A DNA stretch of 64,000 nt from Glebionis coronaria (Eukaryota; Streptophyta; Magnoliopsida; Asterales; Asteraceae): NCBI GenBank assembly GCA_025667525.1, contig CM046874.1, forward strand, positions 662,550,963 through 662,614,962, written 5' to 3'. The position numbers were made by a program, and so were the translations under genes. The notes under the pieces are model-generated. The model saw only the letters and a list, made by a program, of their open reading frames with translations, was not told the DNA's origin and did no database searches. Shown in pieces: positions 35,177-45,386 of this stretch (position 1 is its first letter; each line of letters opens with the position of its first letter).

Positions 35177-36328
35177 ATGGCGTTCCCAGTACCAAAGGCT
35201 TCTAATGTTAACTTCGAACTAAATGAGAGCATCCTTGCTTCTAACAAATCGATTGGATGGCTCAAGGCTCTAAACAACACCTACACAGATCTGGTCAATT
35301 TCATGAAGAATTGTGATGTTAGTGAAACATTCACAAAATCCCCATCTGTTTTCTACCAAGAATACCTTAGGGAATTCTGGTATTCTACCGAAGTCATTGA
35401 TGACACCATCACCTTTAACCTCTCTTGCAATGAACACCCTTTCGCCTTCTCTCTCAAAGACTTTTCCAATGTGGCTGGGCTAAGGCATGGCGATGAATGC
35501 TTGAAAGCTATTGACAAAAAGGTTGTAAAGGATGCCCTTGCCACACTTAAACCCATATCTGATGTTAACCCAACCCTTACTCCTGTTGAAGTCGTGGCCA
35601 AGTCTTCTCAGAAGATCAGATACTTCTCCCCTATGCGGCGTGTCCTCTTCACACACATAGTCAAATCCCTGGGTGGTATGCAGGGATCTCAAGACCAAAT
35701 GGCGTTTAATCATCAAACCACTTCTTTTGGGCTAATATGGGGCACAAACGTAGATGTTGGAAGCATTCTTTTCTCTAACCTTGTGGAAAAACATAAGGTA
35801 ACCAATCAAGTCAGTGAGAAAAATATTTTTTATTTTTGCTTTCTTTCTCTTCTCTTTGAAAGCCTGTTGGGTGACAACTACCACAACTCTGAACTCACAA
35901 CCCTGAAGCCGTATCACATCACTAGAGCGATCTACAAAGGGATTGGACCTGAGGATGTACCAGCTACTTCCTATATGTTGAACATTGCTAATAAACAACC
36001 TTCAGTTGAGAAGTCCTTGCTCCCTTCCTCTAAGAAGGTGAATACAGCTAGTGTGTCTGGCAAGTCAGCGTCTTTGACCTCTGGGCAACATACCACGTCG
36101 TCCAAGGCAACAACTGGTCAACAACCAAAGAAGAAGAAAAACCCATGTTCTTCCCAAACCCAAACTGTTGCTAAGGCCAGGGTTAAGAAGATTGTGAACC
36201 TCTCATCCTCCTCTGTTTCAAAGACTTCTATGGACACAGAGACCTCAACTGACAAACAACAGGAGTCTAGCATCTCGATCTCAGCAGAGACAACAGGGAA
36301 CCAGCCCAATTCCGCTGATATCGCACAG
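35177..36328 (+). CDS. E aORF, N-terminal half (first exon)
   Basis: Open for 384 codons to CAG|GTAATC at 36,328-36,329, then the raw frame runs into a stop at about 36,385. The N-terminal ~250 residues are a compact domain of the SIRE-type aORF (FYQEYLREFWYST, ISDVNPTLTPVE). Then comes a Ser/Thr/Lys-rich tail with KKKKNPC and KARVKKIVNLSSSS. No signal peptide, membrane segment or catalytic motif is evident. The second half of this gene is at 26,753-29,066 on the other strand; an inversion separated them inside the intron. Function unknown. It could equally be a nucleic-acid-binding accessory protein or a structural one. Confidence 0.65.
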
Positions 36329-36826
36329 GTAATCAGTCTTATCATTTTTAGAGGTCCACAAGCAACCACTCTCAAATGTCTGTAGGTGAGAGTGGTGAAG
36401 TTAGGGTTATCCTCGACCCATATGAGTCTTTGTATGCACTTAAAAATCTTTTAAAACTTCTGTACACCCTGTCTCTGCACAAGGGAGTGATTCATTTTTG
36501 TTTATAAAGCACCCCGATGACCCTGCACCCTCTAGACAATATTCAGGCAAACAACAACCTGAATACATATATGTCTCGACCTAGAGTAGCTGTACCTCAC
36601 ACAGTCTATTGGTTCCTTCAGAAAAAGAATAACAACACTTTTACTTTTAGGGGGAGCTGAATAATCACCCTCAGGTCTCCTAGGGACAGCGTTATATGAC
36701 GACCTTATCTTACATCTTTTTCACAATTAAAAGAATCCTAAAGGATTTATCCTTTCAGGGGGAGTTGAATCATCACCCTCAACTTTCCTTGGGGCAGCGT
36801 AACAGGCGATCAACAAGAAACAAACT
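36329..36826 (+). other. E aORF intron, 5' part
   Basis: Begins with the donor GTAATCAG and contains two copies of the ~100-base repeat unit (about 36,651 and 36,758). The last bases before the A LTR, followed by the first bases of E at 29,416 read on the minus strand, match the same point in another copy of the unit. This supports the two intron parts having been adjacent. Confidence 0.55.
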
Positions 36827-37363
36827 TGTTGATCCCAAACTTAGATCGATTAAGCTTTGTGTATACGAGATTAGATCAAGTAATACACGTAGAGAAACCT
36901 TTGCTTATGAATAAAGTAACTAAGTGTTATGCGGAATTAACACTTAATCTAAAACACAAAGATGTTAAACAAACTTTCACTTGTATTAGAATGAACAAAC
37001 TTGATTACAATGAAAGAGGTTTAACTTGTGAAAACTTATGATAACTGATCATTAACTTTAACCTAAAAGATCTTCTTTTATAGATTAAGAAGTCTTGTAC
37101 AATAAGCTACGAATCAACTATTCTAGGTAAAGATAATAATAGAAAATACAATGTCGAGCTTATCTTTACCATACACAAATAAAGAAACAAATAAACAAAA
37201 AGATTCGTATGAAGATATATTCCATCAGTGTTAATCTTCAAGGCTGTCAGCGTTGACTTCTTCAAGTGTCAACGCTTGGCTGTCAGCGTCCAATGTCATC
37301 CTCTCAGCGCTTGAATTCTTCTTATCAGCGTCTAGTGAACTGACCCATAATTTATTCCCAACA
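36827..37363 (-). mobile_element. A1 3' LTR
   Basis: TGTTGATCCC...TTCCCAACA on the plus strand; minus-strand TATA box at 37,075-37,082. The CGYTGAYA cluster occupies 37,220-37,335. Purine-tract complement ATCCTCCCCTAAACTTG follows at 37,364-37,380. Confidence 0.9.
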
Positions 37364-37435
37364 ATCCTCCCCTAAACTTGATATCTATTCCAATGATCAA
37401 GTTTCTGAATAAAAACTTAAGGCTTAGGAGGAATC

Positions 37436-40400
37436 TTACAAAAACTTCTTATGTTGGTGATAAACATATCTAATCAAGTCTTTGGCCACGTCACTAGTAT
37501 AATCAATCTCCAAGGGTGTCTCCTTCATCTTCTCCAATACTTCTTTGGACAAGAAATAGTTAGCATCCACAAGTAGATACTCTGAAAACTTTGTAGAGCT
37601 CAAATGAAATACACCACAAGTAGAATAAAGCCTCCAATAAAGATTACTGAGATCATCTTCAAGATCCTTCCATATGGCAGGATATGCTTCCCTTGGACCA
37701 CACAAAGTCAAAAATGTGTGCCATAGTCTTATTCCATTTGCTGAAGTAGGTGCTTCAGCTGTATACTTGGCCTCTATCAATCTCCATAGATGCACCAAGT
37801 CTTCTCTGTCTATGCTTGCAAAGATAGAAATAATTGAAGTGAAAGTGTGTACCTCCTTTCCAAACCTGCGAATCTTCCAAAATCCACACTCATCTTCATC
37901 AAAACTAATGATTGGATTTCTGTCATCTAGAGGTACTACATTAACTAAATCTGAAGCTTCCAATGGAGAAAGCTTGAGATGCTTCCTTATAACAGTTTCA
38001 GTTGGATAATACACATCCATATCTTTGGGAAATTGGAGAGGATCTCCTTTCTTCACTGGTCTTTGAGCAATCCTCATCTCCTTTTGAATCTGCATTTCCT
38101 CAGCAAGCTCTTGTTTCCTTTCTTCTGAAAGAAACCGGTAGACATTATTTTCTTCACATTCCTCCAAATAGGATGTGCCCTATACTCTAACTCCTCAAAA
38201 GATAAAGCCAGCAACTTCTTGTATGTCCATCTAGGTTGATGGCATCTAAGCAACTTGTAATACAACTGCCTTCTATCTCTTTTAAGCCAAGTCTTGACCT
38301 CTTGTGCATTATACCTCAAAATCACCTTTATATCATCTTGTACCCTGAGAAGAACTTCCAACCCCCAAATTTGATCTGACAAACTCATCCCTGGGTTGTC
38401 CATTACTTTGTCTTCCCAAGCATGGTACATTCTGGTGATTTCTGGAAGGTCCCAATCAATCTGATTCTTCAAATCACTCAATCTTTCTTTTGCCAACTCA
38501 TCCCCATATTCAAGTCTTTCTGGATCTTCAATAATTTGAACACTTGAATCTGAGCTATCTCCTTCTTTTTCATCACCACTTTCTTCCTCACTCTCAGAAG
38601 TGGCCACAAATGGTGATCTAACACTCCTCTTCAAATCTCTTTCCAAAAGTTGTGCAGCCAACTGTTCATCAAATGCAGTTTGTGCTGCATCTTTCTTTGG
38701 AACATCTTCTTCAACCAAAATTCTTTTACCCTTGTCTTTTGGATCAATAATAGGTAAGGTAGAAGAAGAAACCTGTGTGGACACATCTTTGATGATTGCT
38801 GATGACTGGAATACATCAACACCACCTGCAACTTTGTCAGCGTTCAAGTTACCTTTATCAGCGCCCCGATTACCTTTGCCAGCGCTGGATGTGTCAGCGT
38901 TCAAACCTGTATCAGCGCCCATTGTTGCTGTGAAAGATCCTTCCAAGTTCAATGGAGTTACCTTGGATGTATCAATAATTGGGTGCTTCTTCAAGTTGGT
39001 GAGTACTTCAGCAACATTTAAAGATTCACTAAATTGTGAACTCTTCTCACTGGCTGTATGAATCAGCTCATCCTCTTCATCCTCCCCTTTGGAAGATTCC
39101 TCCATTCTACTCCTGCTACTTGGATTCTCCAAAACAGTTACCCGCTCCCTCAATACTTGGAGTTCACGGCCCTGATTATTGACAATTTGTACAAGGCTGA
39201 CATTTTGCTTTTGCAAGCTAATGACAGCAGCCGTCAATTCAATCAATGTTATAGGTTCCAATCTGCCCTCAGCTAGAATGGGGATTTGACCTCCCAAAAT
39301 AGAATCATAGGGCGTGGATGAGGTCTTAATGATGTTGGGACTGTCTTGACCAGCATCTAAGCTTGTGTCAATAGCCCCAGCCTCATCCATGGCACCAGCC
39401 ACACTTGTGGAGGTGGTCCTCTCTGCAACAAGGCTAGGACCACTAGAGGAGAACACTCCAGTAGTCCTTTGGCGTTTATTCAACCTAGATTGTAATGGGG
39501 TGGAAGATGAGGTAGATTGTGTGGGTGTTGGTTGGTTAAGGGGTGTTTGGGATTGTTCAGTGATGTCAACAGCGTTGGGATTGGCTGTGTCAGCGCCAAC
39601 ATTGTGAGTGTGAGCGTTGACATTGGGTTGGTCAACGTCCATGTGGTCAGGTGAAGGTAATGGTTCAAGGATAGGCTCAAGTTGAGGTGCAGGGTCTGGT
39701 TGTGGTTGAGCAGCCTGAATTACTTCAAGCATGGCTTGGGTAAGAGGTATGGATCTATTTGTGGAGCTCATCTTGTCAAAAATGGTTTTCTTTTGCTTAG
39801 GGATCTCATAAAAAGTGTCATGATCCCTAGTACAATATTCTTGTAAATCAAACACCATTTGCAAAAATCTTGGGTAAGCCAAAGTCATTTTACTTCCCTT
39901 ATTTTTACACATCCCTTCAAAAATCATTTTTGAAAAATTATACTTAAGCCCACGTGACATACAAACCAAAGCACTTGCAATGGACCTGTTTATTTCATTA
40001 AAAGCAGTACATTTTGGACTTAAGCATTGAAGAAGGACATGTATCAAATATTTCCAGTCAGAGGGAAATTCCTGCTTATGATATTTATTTAAAGATTTAC
40101 CAGCAGGAATAGGATAACCCAATTCCCTAAGACCTTGTTCTATTGTTGCAACGGCAAGAGTAGTCACACCATCAGCGTCATCAAGACGCAAAGCTTGGCG
40201 AACCAAGGCTTCAGTGACCACCCATGTTCTTCCATGAACAGTAGATGTTAATGTGGTCACTCCATTAGCTGTTGTGGAACTAACATTATTCCAAAACTGT
40301 CTAATGTGTGCGACAGGGACTAATGGTTCATGAGAAAGTGCATACCTTATAGAGGATGCATTTAAAAATGCCACCATTTGTGAATACTGAGGGAACAAAT

Positions 40401-40485
40401 CATTATCAGCAGCCAAGTAAGCGACCATATTATGTTGGCTCTTGAACTCCAATGTCAGATTGGTTGAGTTGAACTTTGGTGCCAT
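37436..40485 (-). pseudogene. A1 aORF with one-base deletion
   Basis: Same protein as the intact 1,013-residue aORF at 53,725-56,766. The 803-codon frame from 40,485 goes out of frame at about 38,155, where GTGCAAGAAA of the intact copy reads GTGAAGAAA here. The remaining C-terminus is open in the next frame to 37,436. Domain layout, promoter-like upstream sequence and NADK-type repeats are as in the intact copy. With a single missing base in an otherwise clean frame, this is a very recent loss, or a sequencing error. Confidence 0.85.
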
Positions 40486-41742
40486 GTTTAAAGCTGTTTA
40501 GGTTATGTGATATGGGAAAAATCTAGGAGAAAAATGTTAGACAAGAAAATATGAATACCCAGAACAAAAAGTTTAGCCAAATTTATAGGAGAGATGCATG
40601 ATTTGGATTGGTAAAAAATGAGGCAGTTATATTCAAAGAGCAATGATGAAAATATTGAATCAAATATAACTTATCTCATGCATTAATTAAAAGTAACAAC
40701 TCCCCAAAATTACGGCCAAAGATTAGTCAAAAATAACAACTGGGTAGGGCCCACTAGGTGTCAACGGTCAAAAATAGCCCATCAACGCCCAACGGCTATA
40801 TTTTCTTGTCAGCGTTTGCCTAAAGCCTTGTCAGCGTCACGATTGGACGTAACAGCGTTTGGAGAAAAACTTGTTAGCGTCTAAAAAATAAAAAAAAATA
40901 TTTAAAAAGAAAAAGACCTTAACAAAGTAATTTATCCTAAGGGAAATATCTTACAAGTTGATAATAATTACTGGGCGGCAAGCACTGTCCATTTATGCAC
41001 ACTTGCTTAAGCAAGATAGACACAAATGTCCTCTAGTGTCCCTTGCTAACCAAAATACTTACCAACAAAGTTATTTCATAAAATTCTTTGTAACTCCCAG
41101 GTAAACCCATAACAAAACTATTCCCAAGTATCCCATCAGACCATAACCAATTCTAGGCCAAAAATGTCTTGGCAGCATGCATAGTTTGTCAACTTTGCAT
41201 GCTACAGTGCCTCATGGTTTAGTAAAACCAACCCATACTCACCTGTGGACACAATCTAGAATTGTGATGAGAGTATTATAAGAATACCCAAAAGTCCTAA
41301 AGGTTCCTTAAACCTCCCCTTAAACTATGATACATGAGTTTCTCAAAATATATATGAACATTAAAAATTTATGTCAAGATAGGAATATAAATATTCCAAC
41401 CATCATCCATAAACAAAAACATGTCCAAATAGCTCTTCAAAGATCCATAAGCAACTCTGTATCCAATGGCATAAAGCTACCACCACCTACACATTTAGAT
41501 TGAAAACCACAAAACTAACATTTGTTGCTGACAGCGCCCCGACAACACGTATCAGCGTTGAAGGAACTCTTGTCAGCGTTAGACAATAATATCTCTAACA
41601 ACGGCAAAATAACACTTGACAGCGTTACATTTACCTTTGTCAGTGTTAGAAAAATAAAGTGGAAAAAATCTAAATCATCACAAAGACCAATAACAATGCA
41701 TTATCCTGTACATACTTTTACAAAAAGGTTCCAAAACACATA
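40486..41742 (-). promoter_or_regulatory. A1 spacer between pol and aORF
   Basis: 1.26 kb non-coding. It holds CGYTGAYA clusters at 40,755-40,880 and 41,520-41,650, and ATTTATAG (complement of TATAAAT) at 40,581-40,588, about 100 bases upstream of the aORF ATG, with ATTGG (complement of CCAAT) about 20 bases further out. Confidence 0.55.
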
Positions 41743-43968
41743 TTAAGTGAGATTAACCATTCCAATATTTGTTACCAAATATTGAAATCTTCCAGTATCA
41801 AAAGGTTTAGTTAATAAATCAGCCACATTATCTTCTGTGGCTACCCTATCTGGTTGTATTAAACCTTTCTCAAAGCAATCTCTTATAAAATGATGTCTAA
41901 TTTCTATGTGTTTGGTTTTAGAATGATGTACAGGATTTTTAATAATGCATAAAGTACTGTTATTGTCTACAAAAATCTTGGTATGCATAAAATTATACCC
42001 ATAATCCAACAGCTGGTTCTGTATCCATAAGACTTGTCCACAACAAGCAGCTGCTGCAACATATTCTGCTTCAGTTGTAGAGTTTGCCACCACTGTTTGT
42101 TTCTTGCATTGCCAAGATATCAATCTACTCCCAAGAAATTGACATCCACCAGTTGTGGATTTCCTATCAAACTTGTCACCACCATAGTCACTGTCTGAAT
42201 ATGCAATAAGCTCCAATGGAGAATCTTTTGGGTACCATAAGCCAAGATCTGGATAACATCTTAGGTACCTAAAAATTCTTTTCACAGCAAAAAGGTGACA
42301 TTCTTTGGGAGTCACTTGATGGCGTGCACAAGCACACACAACAAACATGATGTCAGGTCTTGAGGCTGTAAGATACATCAATGAACCAATCATTGATCTA
42401 TAGTGCCTAACATCCACATCTTTTCCAGCTCCAATTTTTCCCCAAGGGTTTTCCCTATCCATAGGAGTGGAAGCACTCTTTTCATGTGGAGAAAAACCAT
42501 ATTTCTTCAAGATTTCAGCTACATATTTGTCTTGGGAGATGAAGATACCATCTTCTTTCTGCTGAACTTGTAACCCTAGAAAGAAGTTCATCTCACCCAT
42601 TGCACTCATCTTGAATTTATCTGTCATAAGCTTGGAAAAGTCTTCACTCATCTTTGGATTGGTAGATCCAAAAATGATGTCATCAACATAGACCTGGACA
42701 AGTAAGACATCCTTACCTTTCTTCTTTGTGAACAATGTCTGATCTATGGTGCCCCTTTTAAAACCATTTTCCACCAAGTAGGTGGACAATGTACCATACC
42801 ATGCTCTTGGGGCCTGATGAAGTCCATACATAGCTTTCTTCACTCTATAAACCTTGTCTGGATTCTCAGGATCTTCAAAACCAGGAGGTTGCATAACGTA
42901 TACCTCCTCAACAATTGTCCCATAGAGGAAAGCACTCTTCACATCCATTTGATAGACAGTGAAGTTCATACAAGAGGCATAAGCTAGGAAAATTCTTATA
43001 GCTTCAATTCTTGCAACAGGAGCAAAGACCTCTTCATAATCTATTCCTTCCTCTTGTGTATATCCCTGAGCTACCAAACGTGCCTTGTTTCTGACCACAA
43101 TACCCCTTTCATCTTTCTTGTTCCTTAGAACCCATCTTGTCCCAATTGGTCTCACATATCTAGGACAATCAACCAGCTCCCAAACATCCTGTATAGCAAA
43201 TTGGTGAAGCTCATCCTGCATTGCTTCCACCCAACTAGGTTCTTTGAGAGCATCAAAAATCTTCTTGGGTTCTTCTTGTGACAGAAAACATGCAAACAAA
43301 CATGCTTGTACAAGAGGGGTATCAACCTTCTTGTGTATATTGGCAATAAATCCACCAAGATTTTGATGGGATCTTCGTGTCTGAACTGGAGCCATAACAT
43401 CACCAATGATCTGAGATGAGGGGTGATCCTTTGCCGTGGAAGTGAGAACTCCTCCTTCAAAAAGTCTGGTGTCCTCAACTTCACGCTCCATGTTGCCAAT
43501 ATCTTCTTCATCAGACTCTCTTTGATCAACAGGAATCTCTTCATGGACATTGGAAGGTCCACCTTGTTCAAAATGTGAAGAGAAAAGATCTGTAAAGGTG
43601 TCATCAAAGTCTGAACCTTGTTTGTCAGCGCTTGGGCTAACAACGCTTGAACTGTTGTTGTCAACGTCTGATCCATCAGCGTCTGAATTGCTCTTGTCAG
43701 CGCTTGATTTCCCTTTGTCAGCGCCTGAAGAACCATGCATGTTTATATTTGGTGGTATTTGGACACCACCATTATCTTTTCTAGCAGCAGTAGCAGCAGC
43801 ATAATACTCATCTGTCCATATAGGAAGTGTAACATATTCTTGTGTGGGAGATGACTCAACTGCTGGTGGTCCATCCTTCTTAGCAACCTGTATACCTGAA
43901 ACATTACCAATTCTCTTTTCCAAAACACTTGAAGTTACCTTCACAATGTCTGGATCAGTAACAGGCAT
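41743..43968 (-). CDS. A1 pol: reverse transcriptase and RNase H
   Basis: 741 codons. An acidic linker (about 1-240) includes the repeats GADKG, SADKS and SADKQ, encoded by the CGCTGACA word. RT follows with [29 protein letters not shown] and the intact polymerase motif YVDDI (about residue 430). RNase H has [42 protein letters not shown] and [13 protein letters not shown]. The frame ends at [10 protein letters not shown]. Catalytic residues look complete, so the domain could be active if fused. The natural frame extends upstream of the ATG as SLNY and meets a TAG, and the integrase ORF is in another frame, so a small indel near 43,975 has split the polyprotein. Confidence 0.9.
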   Translation of the reverse strand: MPVTDPDIVKVTSSVLEKRIGNVSGIQVAKKDGPPAVESSPTQEYVTLPIWTDEYYAAATAARKDNGGVQIPPNINMHGSSGADKGKSSADKSNSDADGSDVDNNSSSVVSPSADKQGSDFDDTFTDLFSSHFEQGGPSNVHEEIPVDQRESDEEDIGNMEREVEDTRLFEGGVLTSTAKDHPSSQIIGDVMAPVQTRRSHQNLGGFIANIHKKVDTPLVQACLFACFLSQEEPKKIFDALKEPSWVEAMQDELHQFAIQDVWELVDCPRYVRPIGTRWVLRNKKDERGIVVRNKARLVAQGYTQEEGIDYEEVFAPVARIEAIRIFLAYASCMNFTVYQMDVKSAFLYGTIVEEVYVMQPPGFEDPENPDKVYRVKKAMYGLHQAPRAWYGTLSTYLVENGFKRGTIDQTLFTKKKGKDVLLVQVYVDDIIFGSTNPKMSEDFSKLMTDKFKMSAMGEMNFFLGLQVQQKEDGIFISQDKYVAEILKKYGFSPHEKSASTPMDRENPWGKIGAGKDVDVRHYRSMIGSLMYLTASRPDIMFVVCACARHQVTPKECHLFAVKRIFRYLRCYPDLGLWYPKDSPLELIAYSDSDYGGDKFDRKSTTGGCQFLGSRLISWQCKKQTVVANSTTEAEYVAAAACCGQVLWIQNQLLDYGYNFMHTKIFVDNNSTLCIIKNPVHHSKTKHIEIRHHFIRDCFEKGLIQPDRVATEDNVADLLTKPFDTGRFQYLVTNIGMVNLT

Positions 43969-43985
43969 ATAATTTAAACTCTAGA

Positions 43986-45386
43986 TCAAGGTTCCAAATC
44001 AAACAACCAATTTGGACCACTTTCAGGATCACTAGGTTTACTTTCTAAAAACCTAACATGTACTTTTTCAAGTATACGTTTTTCCTTTTTAATGTAAACC
44101 CTATATCCTTTGCTCTGCACTGAATAACCCATGAAGTAGCCTTCATCACCTTTTGAATCAAATTTACCTAGGGCTTCACTAGTTTCTAAAACAACTACAT
44201 GACAACCAAAAGGCTTGAGAAAGCCAATATTTGGCTTCCTTCCCCAAAGTAACTCATAAGGTGTCTTATTATGTATTTTGTTGACCAATGCCCTATTTTG
44301 AACATAACAAGTTGTGTTAACAGCTTCAGCCCAAAAGGGTATAGGAAATTGGGCATCAGCCAACATGGTTCTGGCTGCTTCAATTAGGGTTCTGTTCTTC
44401 CTTTCAGCAACCCCATTTTGCTGTGGGGTTCTAGCTATGCTAAACTGCCTAGTAATCCCTTTCTTGGCACAAAAATCATCTAACAACTGATTTCTAAACT
44501 CACCCCCATTGTCACTTCTAATAATTTTGACCTCATTACCATTCTTCTTCTCAATCTGGGTAATGAAATTAATCAGACTTTGGGCAGTTTCACTTTTCTT
44601 GGCTAAAAAGAAAGTCCATGTAAACCTGGAAAAATCATCAGTGATGACAAAACAATATGATTTACCCTTCAAACTTTCTATATTAGTTGGACCAAAGAGG
44701 TCCATATGCAATAAGTGAAGTGGCTTAGAACTAGAGAGCACCTGTTTAGATTTGAATGAGACCTTGTGTTGCTTGCCCTTAAGACATGCAACACAAGAGT
44801 GGTCATTATGGAAAGCCTTTTCAGGCAAACCATCAACTAAACCAAGTCTCACAAGTCTATTGATATTTTTAAAGTTTATGTGCCCTAATCTCCTGTGCCA
44901 AAGATTACTTTCATCTACTGAGGCTTTAGCATAAAAACATGATATCATTTTATTATTTATCTTAATTCCATTAAGATTCACATTATATATGTCTTTATGC
45001 CTTGGTGTTCTAAATTCTATGTATTTCTCCTCAGGGAGCTTGTAATCTTTGCTTAACACCAAGCACTCAGTATCTGTGAAAAGAACCTTATTTTTGTTAT
45101 CACACACTTGTGATACACTAAACAAATTATAATCCAGTTCTTTTACCAGGAAGACATTCTCAAAACGTAGATTATTGGTACTAAGGGTTCCTTTTCCTGT
45201 GATGGTGCCATAGCCCCCTCCAAAGTATACCTTATCACCATCTTGAATAGGAGTGAAGTTTGTCAGATAGTCTTCCTTTCCTGTCATGTGCCTTGAGCAT
45301 CCACTATCCCAATATCCATAATCATTGATCTTCTTCTGAATGCCCTGCACATAAAGAAAACACATTAGTTTTCTTTGGGAACCCAA
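43986..45386 (-). CDS. A1 pol: protease and integrase
   Basis: 466 codons, though the first ~8 codons overlap gag in another frame. The protease site reads WDSGCSRHMTG (about 26-36). The pre-integrase HHCC zinc region is WHRRLGHINF...CVACLKGKQH (about 160-205). The integrase core has MDLFGPT, IRSDNGGEF and QNGVAERKNRT, giving the three catalytic acidic residues. The end, GPNWLFDLEP, is the usual integrase-RT junction. The protease processes the polyprotein; integrase inserts the cDNA into the chromosome. The start lies in the minus-one frame relative to gag, as it does in element E, so this may be normal expression by frameshift rather than decay. Confidence 0.9.
   Translation of the reverse strand: MGSQRKLMCFLYVQGIQKKINDYGYWDSGCSRHMTGKEDYLTNFTPIQDGDKVYFGGGYGTITGKGTLSTNNLRFENVFLVKELDYNLFSVSQVCDNKNKVLFTDTECLVLSKDYKLPEEKYIEFRTPRHKDIYNVNLNGIKINNKMISCFYAKASVDESNLWHRRLGHINFKNINRLVRLGLVDGLPEKAFHNDHSCVACLKGKQHKVSFKSKQVLSSSKPLHLLHMDLFGPTNIESLKGKSYCFVITDDFSRFTWTFFLAKKSETAQSLINFITQIEKKNGNEVKIIRSDNGGEFRNQLLDDFCAKKGITRQFSIARTPQQNGVAERKNRTLIEAARTMLADAQFPIPFWAEAVNTTCYVQNRALVNKIHNKTPYELLWGRKPNIGFLKPFGCHVVVLETSEALGKFDSKGDEGYFMGYSVQSKGYRVYIKKEKRILEKVHVRFLESKPSDPESGPNWLFDLEP

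Noticed and set aside
36822..36826. Target duplication for the A insertion in the E intron
   Set aside because: Flanks at 36,822-36,826 and 29,412-29,416 do not match in either orientation, so I do not claim a duplication there.
38600..39061. Long open frames opposite the aORF and other pol genes
   Set aside because: They mirror the codon pattern of the real genes on the other strand and contain no independent domain.
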